From: Rubneribacter badeniensis
Lineage (GTDB): Bacteria > Actinomycetota > Coriobacteriia > Coriobacteriales > Eggerthellaceae
Assembly (NCBI RefSeq): GCF_002899695.1
Contig: NZ_PPEL01000012.1
Coordinates: 1 to 46,443 of the forward strand
DNA length: 46,443 bases
Reading direction: 5' to 3'
Below are positions 41,404 to 46,443 of this stretch, in pieces. The notes beneath the pieces were generated by a model. That model was not told the DNA's origin and made no database searches. It saw only the letters and a program-made list of their open reading frames with translations. Positions within the stretch are counted from its first letter, which is position 1. Each line of letters begins with the position of its first letter. The translations under genes and the position numbers were made by a program.

Positions 41404-43668
41404 TTAGGTCAAAGCCGGGGGAGGGTCGGGGTCGGGTGTTGGATCGGGCTCGGGTGTGGGTTCCGGGTCCGACGGCTCGGGTTCCGGCTCCGGTTCGGGT
41501 TCGGGTTCGATCGTCGGTCCTGGGTCTTTTCCCTTCGATACGACAAGGACGAGTTTGTCTCCGTCGGTCCTTTGCCCAATGACCGTTCCGGCGGGAACCG
41601 AGTCGGAGTACTCTTCGACCAGGTACACGTTGTAGCCGCCCAGTTGCGTCTGCGCGTCGCTCAGCGTTTTGCCGGTCACGTCGGGCGCCTTCGCCGGGTC
41701 TTTCGCCTCATTCTTCTTGTCGCTGCCGTATTTGTCGGCCTGCTCTTCGTTGAAGTCGTTCTTGTACTCGGGCTCCTCGGTGTCGGGGAACTCTTCGATC
41801 TCTTGGCCCGCAAGCGCGCGCGACATAAAGTCCTGCCATAGCTGGTTCGCGGTCAGGCTCGCGTCGGTTTGCTCGTAGTTGCGATTGCCCAGCCATACGG
41901 CGCAGCTCAGCTGCGGCGCGTAGCCGACAAGCCAGTGGCCGCGGAACTCCTGCACGGTGCCCGTCTTGCCCGCGACGGGTTGGCCGTTCGACGGGCCGAA
42001 GCCGTAGGCGGTGCCGTTGCTCGATTCGAACACCGAGCGCAGCACTTTCGTCACCGCGCCGGACACCTCTTCGGTGAGCACGCGAGCGCTCGTGTCGGCG
42101 GGTTCGTAGATCACGTTGCCGTCTTGGTCGACGATCTTCGTGATGACCACGGGGTCGTGCTTCACGCCGCCGGTCGCCAGCGTGGCGTAGGCGTTCGCCA
42201 TGCTGAGCGGCGTGCAGTTCTCCGTGCCGAGCACGGCGGTGGGCGTGTTGTTGGGCACGAACTCACCGCCCACGCCCAGGCGAGTGGCCATCTCGTTCAT
42301 GGCGGCAGGGGTTACTTCTTCGGTGAGGCGGTAGTAGCCGGTGTTCGACGAGAGCGCGGTGGCGTTCTCGATGGTCTGGATGCCGTAATCGGCACCGCCG
42401 AAGTTCTCGAGCGGCTCGGCTCCCGGACGGTCCATGGGCGAGGTGCAATCGATCTTCGTATCGGGATCGATGCCCTGCTCGATGGCGGCGACCAGCGTGA
42501 AAACCTTGAACGTCGAGCCGGTGGGCTGCCCGCCTTGCGTGGCGATGTTCCATTGGCTCTCGTAATAGTCGCGGCCGCCCACCATGGCCTTCACCAGCCC
42601 CGTCTCGGGCTCCATCGCCACGAGCGCCGATTCCAGGTCCGGACCCATGCCGGCCATGCGCGCGTTCTGCTCGGCGCAAGCCTCTTCGGCCTCCTCTTGC
42701 AAGACGGGATCGAGCGAGGTGTAGATGGTGTAGCCGCCTTCAAAAAGGTTGCTTTCGGTCATGCCGTATTTCGCAGGGTCGCTCGTTAGCAGCTGCTGCA
42801 CGTAGCTTGTGAAGTACGGGTACGCGTAGATGCCGTCTTCGGGCGTGGCGGGCGCTGGGTTGAGGTTGAGCTCTTCGGCCTGCGCCGCGTCGTGCTCCTC
42901 TTGCGTGATGTCGCCCGCGGAGAGCATGCGGTCGAGCACCGTGTTGCGCCGTTTGAGGCACGCGTCGGGATATTCTTTCGGATTGAGATACGTCGGCGAT
43001 TGCGGGATGCCTACGAGCGTGGCCGCCTGGGCGAGCGTGAGATCGGCCGCCGACACCTGGAAATAGTTCTGCGCCGCCGCCTCGATGCCGTAGCAGCCGT
43101 CTCCGTAGTTGATGGTGTTGAGGTACATGAGCAGGATCTCGTCTTTGCTGAAGCGCTTCTCCATGTCGACGGCCAGCTCGGCTTCGCGGATCTTGCGTTC
43201 GAAAGAGATGTCGGTGGCCTCGTCGGTGAGGATGGTGTTGCGCACGAGCTGCTGGGTGATGGTGGACGCGCCTTCGAGGTCGCCGCCGGTCAGGTTGTTC
43301 ACGAGCGCGCGGGCGATGCCGAGCAGATCCACGCCGTCGTGCTCGTAAAAGCGCACGTCCTCGGTATCCACCGTCCCCTTGAGGACGTACGGGCTCACCT
43401 GGTCGGCGCTCTCGAGCGGTTCGCGCTTCTCAAGGCGGAACTCGGCGAGCACGGTGGACTCGTCGCCCGCGTACATGACCGACTCCTGCGAGTAGTTCGT
43501 GAAGTCGATGTTCTCGATGGGCGGCAAGTCTTCCGTCCAGCTTTCCATGATGCGCAGGACGCCCTGCACGCCCCAGTAGGCGACGAAGCACAATGCGGCT
43601 CCCACGACAAGGAGGGCCCATTTCGGGCCATGGGTGCGCTTTTCGCGCTGTTTTCTCCGTATCTTCAT
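41404..43668 (-). CDS. Class A penicillin-binding protein with PASTA domain
   Basis: A 754-residue bifunctional PBP. A basic N-terminus and membrane segment (about 17-38) lead to GT51 (TEDVRFYEHDG, GASTITQQLVRN), the transpeptidase with GSTFK, SSN (LSSNTGYY) and KTG (AGKTGTVQEF), a C-terminal PASTA domain (about 661-712: APDVTGKTLSDAQTQLGGYN) and a Glu/Pro/Asp tail of 40 residues. It resembles the PBP at 38.3 kb closely in the GT51 domain, so the two are old paralogues, but only this one has PASTA. No Shine-Dalgarno precedes the ATG: TATAAT ends six bases before it, suggesting a leaderless mRNA. An in-frame TAG 15 bases upstream excludes an earlier start. Confidence 0.93.
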   Translation of the reverse strand: MKIRRKQREKRTHGPKWALLVVGAALCFVAYWGVQGVLRIMESWTEDLPPIENIDFTNYSQESVMYAGDESTVLAEFRLEKREPLESADQVSPYVLKGTVDTEDVRFYEHDGVDLLGIARALVNNLTGGDLEGASTITQQLVRNTILTDEATDISFERKIREAELAVDMEKRFSKDEILLMYLNTINYGDGCYGIEAAAQNYFQVSAADLTLAQAATLVGIPQSPTYLNPKEYPDACLKRRNTVLDRMLSAGDITQEEHDAAQAEELNLNPAPATPEDGIYAYPYFTSYVQQLLTSDPAKYGMTESNLFEGGYTIYTSLDPVLQEEAEEACAEQNARMAGMGPDLESALVAMEPETGLVKAMVGGRDYYESQWNIATQGGQPTGSTFKVFTLVAAIEQGIDPDTKIDCTSPMDRPGAEPLENFGGADYGIQTIENATALSSNTGYYRLTEEVTPAAMNEMATRLGVGGEFVPNNTPTAVLGTENCTPLSMANAYATLATGGVKHDPVVITKIVDQDGNVIYEPADTSARVLTEEVSGAVTKVLRSVFESSNGTAYGFGPSNGQPVAGKTGTVQEFRGHWLVGYAPQLSCAVWLGNRNYEQTDASLTANQLWQDFMSRALAGQEIEEFPDTEEPEYKNDFNEEQADKYGSDKKNEAKDPAKAPDVTGKTLSDAQTQLGGYNVYLVEEYSDSVPAGTVIGQRTDGDKLVLVVSKGKDPGPTIEPEPEPEPEPEPSDPEPTPEPDPTPDPDPPPALT

Positions 43669-43674
43669 GATTCG

Positions 43675-43680
43675 ATTATA
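43675..43680 (-). promoter_or_regulatory. -10 element of the second PBP gene, placing transcription start at the ATG
   Basis: TATAAT on the minus strand; seven bases downstream is the A of the start codon (43668). The -35 position shows only a poor match. Confidence 0.6.
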
Positions 43681-43759
43681 CTAGCTTACCGTTGAAACCG
43701 AATCGTTACCCTGTGGGAGCACACAAGGAACCCGGAATGCGGAACCCTTTCTGTTCCGC

Positions 43760-43788
43760 TTGATTTCGATCCCCCTACTATATATAGG
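43760..43788 (+). promoter_or_regulatory. Promoter of the U32-family gene
   Basis: TTGATT (43760-43765), 17-bp spacer, TATAGG (43783-43788), within a TATATATAGG stretch. Predicted transcript start is at 43793-43796, at or next to the first ATG. Confidence 0.5.
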
Positions 43789-43795
43789 TAAGGAA

Positions 43796-46354
43796 ATGCG
43801 ACGCATGATGCAGACATCTCAGCCGAAAGCCGTTGAGCTTCTCGCGCCTGCTGGCAACGCCGAGGCGCTTCGCGCCGCCATGCGCGCCGGGGCCGACGCG
43901 GTGTACCTTGGGCTCGAATCGTTCAACGCCCGCCGCGGCGCCGACAACTTCACGCTCGAGTCGCTTGCCGAGGCGTGCGACTACGCCCACTTACGCGGCG
44001 CGAGCGTGTACGTGGCGCTCAACACCGCCGTGCTGCCCTCCGAGCTCTCGCGCGCGCTCGAGACGGCCCGTCAGGCTTATCGGGCGGGTGCCGATGCGTT
44101 CATCGTGCAGGACATCGGCGTGGCCGCCGAGCTCTCGCGCTCGCTGCCCGAGGCGCGTCTGCATGTCTCCACGCAGATGAACACGCACAATGCCGCCGGC
44201 ATCGAAGCGGCGGCGAGGCTTGGGGCCCGGCGCGTGACGCTCGCGCGCGAGCTTTCGCTTGCCGAGATCGCGCACCTCGCCGAGGTGGCCGACGGCCTCG
44301 GCATGGAGGTGGAGACGTTCGCCCACGGGGCGCTGTGCGTGTGCTACTCGGGGCAGTGCTTCATGTCATCGCTCATCGGCGGGCGCTCGGCGAACCGCGG
44401 CCTTTGCGCCCAGGCGTGCCGGCTTCCCTACACGCTGCACAACAAGGCGCAGCGGAAAAACCTCCCCTCTCCGGGCGATCATCTGCTCTCTCCGCAGGAT
44501 CTGTGCGCGATCGACCTGCTGCCCGAGCTGGTGTGCGCGGGCGTGGCCTCGCTCAAGATCGAGGGCCGCATGAAGTCGCCCGACTACGTGTTCGCGGTCG
44601 TGGGCGTCTACCGCGCCGTGCTCGACCGCGTGCTCGCCGCGCGGGATGCGGCTTGCAGAAGCGGTGCGGATGTGGACGGAGCCGAAGGCGGTGCGGACGG
44701 GCGCTCCTGGGCAGACGACCCTTCCGTGCGCGCCACCGACGACGAGCGCCGCGCGCTCGCCGAGGCGTTCTCGCGCGGGTTCACCACGGCGTATCTCGAG
44801 GGCAAGCGCGGCAACGACATCATGAGCTACGGCCGTCCGAACAACCGCGGCGTGCTCGTGGGGCGCGTGGCCTCCGTGAAGAACGGGGTGGCCGCCATCG
44901 CCGCCGAGCGCACGCTTGCGCGCGGCGACGTGCTGGAGTTCTGGACGAACAAGGGGCATTTCGCCTACACGCTCGACGAAGTGGCCTTCGATCGCGACGG
45001 CAACGTGCGCGTCTCTCCCAACCGTCCGGTGGGGAAGGGCGACCGCGTATTCCGCGTGCGCAGCGCGCAAGCCGCCTACGAGGACGACCCGCAGCTTCCC
45101 CGCGTGCCCGTGCGCGGCCTGGCGAAGCTGCGCCTTGGCAAGCCCCTGCGCGTGGAGTTCTCGCTTGCTCCGAAGGCTGCGCGGCGCATGGGCGCGGACG
45201 CTCTGGACATCGTGGGCACGGCCGAAGGCGAGGCCGTCGAGCCGGCCCGCACCAAGCCCGTCGCCGTCGAAGACGTGCGCGCCCACATCGACCGCCTCGG
45301 CCAAACGCCGTTCGAGCTGACGGAACTTGAGGTCGAGTTGGACGAGGGCGCAGGCGTCGGTTTCTCCCAGCTGCATCGCGTGCGCGCCGCCGCCCTCGAG
45401 GATCTGCGCGGCAAGTTGCTCGCCGGATCGCGCGACCGTGCGCTGCCGCGAGTGAGCGCGCGCCCCGCGCTGCCGCCCGCGCGGCCCCGCGGCTGCCGCA
45501 TCGCCGTGTGGGCCACGAACCCCGCGTGCGCGCGCGCCGCGAAGCGCGCCGGAGCCGACCTCATCTACGTGCCTGCGCTCAACTACAAGCGGGGCGAGGC
45601 CGTCATCGCCGGCCAGCGCAGCGCCACTGCGGAGCAGGCCGGCTATCCGAAGCAGGTCATTCCCGTGCTGCCCGTGATCGAGCATGATCCGGTTCCCGGT
45701 ACGCGCGAGGCAAGGCTCGGCTTCGACGCATGGCGCTTCGTCAAGCCCGGCAAGCCCGTGATGGCCGAGAGCCTCGGCGCGCTCGTGCGCGCCGCCGATC
45801 TTGGATGCGAGGTCGAACTCGGTCCCCATGTGCCTGTGACGAACACGCTGTCCCTCGCCGCTGCGGCCGATCTCGGCGCTTCGCGCGTATGGCTTTCGCC
45901 CGAGCTCACGCTTGGCCAGATCGCCGACCTTGCCGAGGACGCTCCCGTGGAGCTCGGCCTGACCATCATCGGATCCCAAGAGCTCATGGTCACCGAGCAC
46001 TGCCTGCTCATGAGCCAAGGCCCCTGCGACGAGGAGTGCGACGCGTGCCCGCGCCGCAAGAGCCCGCATTTCCTGCGCGACCGCAAGGAGTACGAGTTCC
46101 CCGTCGTCACCGACGCGCTCGGTCGCAGCCACCTGTACAACGGCGTGCAGCTTGACGTGGCGCATGCGGTTCCCGATCTCGTGCACGCGGGGGTGAGCGT
46201 CCTCATGGTGGATGCCACACTCATGAACGTCGAGGAGACGACGAGAGCCGTCGCCCGCGCCGTGCGCGCCCGCAGCGTCGCCCATGCCAGCGGCAACGCC
46301 ATCGGCAAGGTGTCCGGCACCACGAGCGGCCATCTTTACCGGGGTGTCTCGTAG
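43796..46354 (+). CDS. U32 family protein (RlhA/peptidase U32-like), long form
   Basis: An 852-residue protein. The first 300 residues are a U32 TIM-barrel-like domain (VELLAPAGNAEALRAAMRAG) with the family signature at 174-192 (ETFAHGALCVCYSGQCFMSS), where Cys181, Cys188, Cys204 and Cys208 could hold an iron-sulfur cluster, as in RlhA, the 23S rRNA C2501 hydroxylase. The second half resembles the long DUF3656-type members and ends with a further cysteine group (CDEECDACPRR). Whether it modifies rRNA or acts otherwise is open. Start uncertain: ATG 43796 would be nearly leaderless, ATG 43805 has AAGGA ten bases upstream. A Gly/Asp insert lies near residues 290-310. Confidence 0.85.
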   Translation: MRRMMQTSQPKAVELLAPAGNAEALRAAMRAGADAVYLGLESFNARRGADNFTLESLAEACDYAHLRGASVYVALNTAVLPSELSRALETARQAYRAGADAFIVQDIGVAAELSRSLPEARLHVSTQMNTHNAAGIEAAARLGARRVTLARELSLAEIAHLAEVADGLGMEVETFAHGALCVCYSGQCFMSSLIGGRSANRGLCAQACRLPYTLHNKAQRKNLPSPGDHLLSPQDLCAIDLLPELVCAGVASLKIEGRMKSPDYVFAVVGVYRAVLDRVLAARDAACRSGADVDGAEGGADGRSWADDPSVRATDDERRALAEAFSRGFTTAYLEGKRGNDIMSYGRPNNRGVLVGRVASVKNGVAAIAAERTLARGDVLEFWTNKGHFAYTLDEVAFDRDGNVRVSPNRPVGKGDRVFRVRSAQAAYEDDPQLPRVPVRGLAKLRLGKPLRVEFSLAPKAARRMGADALDIVGTAEGEAVEPARTKPVAVEDVRAHIDRLGQTPFELTELEVELDEGAGVGFSQLHRVRAAALEDLRGKLLAGSRDRALPRVSARPALPPARPRGCRIAVWATNPACARAAKRAGADLIYVPALNYKRGEAVIAGQRSATAEQAGYPKQVIPVLPVIEHDPVPGTREARLGFDAWRFVKPGKPVMAESLGALVRAADLGCEVELGPHVPVTNTLSLAAAADLGASRVWLSPELTLGQIADLAEDAPVELGLTIIGSQELMVTEHCLLMSQGPCDEECDACPRRKSPHFLRDRKEYEFPVVTDALGRSHLYNGVQLDVAHAVPDLVHAGVSVLMVDATLMNVEETTRAVARAVRARSVAHASGNAIGKVSGTTSGHLYRGVS

Positions 46355-46410
46355 TTTCGTCGTCCCGTAGTTCCACCGAACGGCGGGCGGCGGGGAGATG
46401 GGGTGGCGGG

Positions 46411-46437
46411 GTGACAGAGGGACGGGGATAATGTCAC
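46411..46437. repeat. Short inverted repeat at the window end
   Basis: GTGACA and TGTCAC 15 bp apart, in a G-rich stretch (GGGACGGGGATAATGTCAC) after the U32 gene. It may be one side of a repetitive or mobile sequence that continues outside the window. Confidence 0.35.
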
Positions 46438-46443
46438 ATTCCC

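Noticed and set aside
1-46443. tRNA or rRNA genes
   Set aside because: No cloverleaf with a GGTTCGAATCC-type arm and no rRNA sequence was seen on either strand by eye; a tRNA search program would be decisive.

Overview
The window is high-GC bacterial DNA with compact operons and frequent GTG starts. It looks like a member of the Eggerthellaceae (Coriobacteriia, Actinomycetota; Eggerthella/Gordonibacter-like). The best taxonomic hints are a LuxR-type regulator with an integral-membrane N-terminal half divergent from a secreted Tat/lipobox flavin reductase of the fumarate-reductase type, an AmaP/DUF2273/Gls24 operon and the overall codon style. This placement is inference from gene content; no 16S rRNA or other rRNA or tRNA gene was found.

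Layout. 1-130: edge of an IS3/IS150-like insertion sequence. 0.6-2.7 kb (minus): envelope-stress operon amaP - DUF2273 - gls24. 3.0-6.6 kb: LuxR-type regulator divergent from a FAD-dependent reductase, with a palindrome between them. 6.7-7.1 kb: MoaE-like protein. 7.4-9.1 kb: a 33-bp degenerate repeat followed by two tandem copies of a BrnT/BrnA toxin-antitoxin module. 9.3-12.5 kb: lysA and hom. 13.1-17.8 kb: zinc-ribbon membrane protein, MarR regulator, DUF5685 protein, J-domain protein and a short Hsp70, which look like a dedicated chaperone cluster with a folded intergenic region and helically phased 10-bp repeats before the Hsp70. 18.0-20.7 kb: a DUF1016/YhcG-type nuclease, pyrE and a HAD hydrolase. 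20.8-21.4 kb (minus): Phd/Doc toxin-antitoxin. 21.6-22.8 kb: proline-rich membrane protein. 23.1-26.1 kb: divergent metA (acetyl-CoA type) and metY. 26.3-27.4 kb: small unknown protein and a convergent B3/4-domain protein. 28.4-37.9 kb: arginine cluster argC-J-B-D, a 1.1-kb repeat-rich island, then argR-G-H. 38.3-43.7 kb: two class A penicillin-binding proteins facing each other around a small lipoprotein. 43.8-46.4 kb: U32-family protein, divergent from the second PBP.

Function. Much of the window is amino-acid supply from aspartate and glutamate: LysA and Hom lead to lysine and to homoserine; MetA activates homoserine as O-acetylhomoserine (Glu111 and Cys142 visible) and MetY sulfhydrylates it; ArgC/J/B/D/G/H with ArgR cover arginine except the carbamoyltransferase. 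The rest concerns the envelope (PBPs, AmaP operon), anaerobic respiration (flavin reductase, MoaE) and mobile or selfish modules (IS, BrnTA x2, Phd-Doc, the nuclease).

The less expected content is in the non-coding DNA: a 57-nt dispersed repeat (3 copies, two sites 27 kb apart), a 38-nt element with inverted ends (3 copies clustered inside the arg region), several G/C homopolymers of 8-10 bases all outside genes, one of them inside the ribosome-binding region of the luxR-type gene, and an apparently leaderless PBP mRNA.
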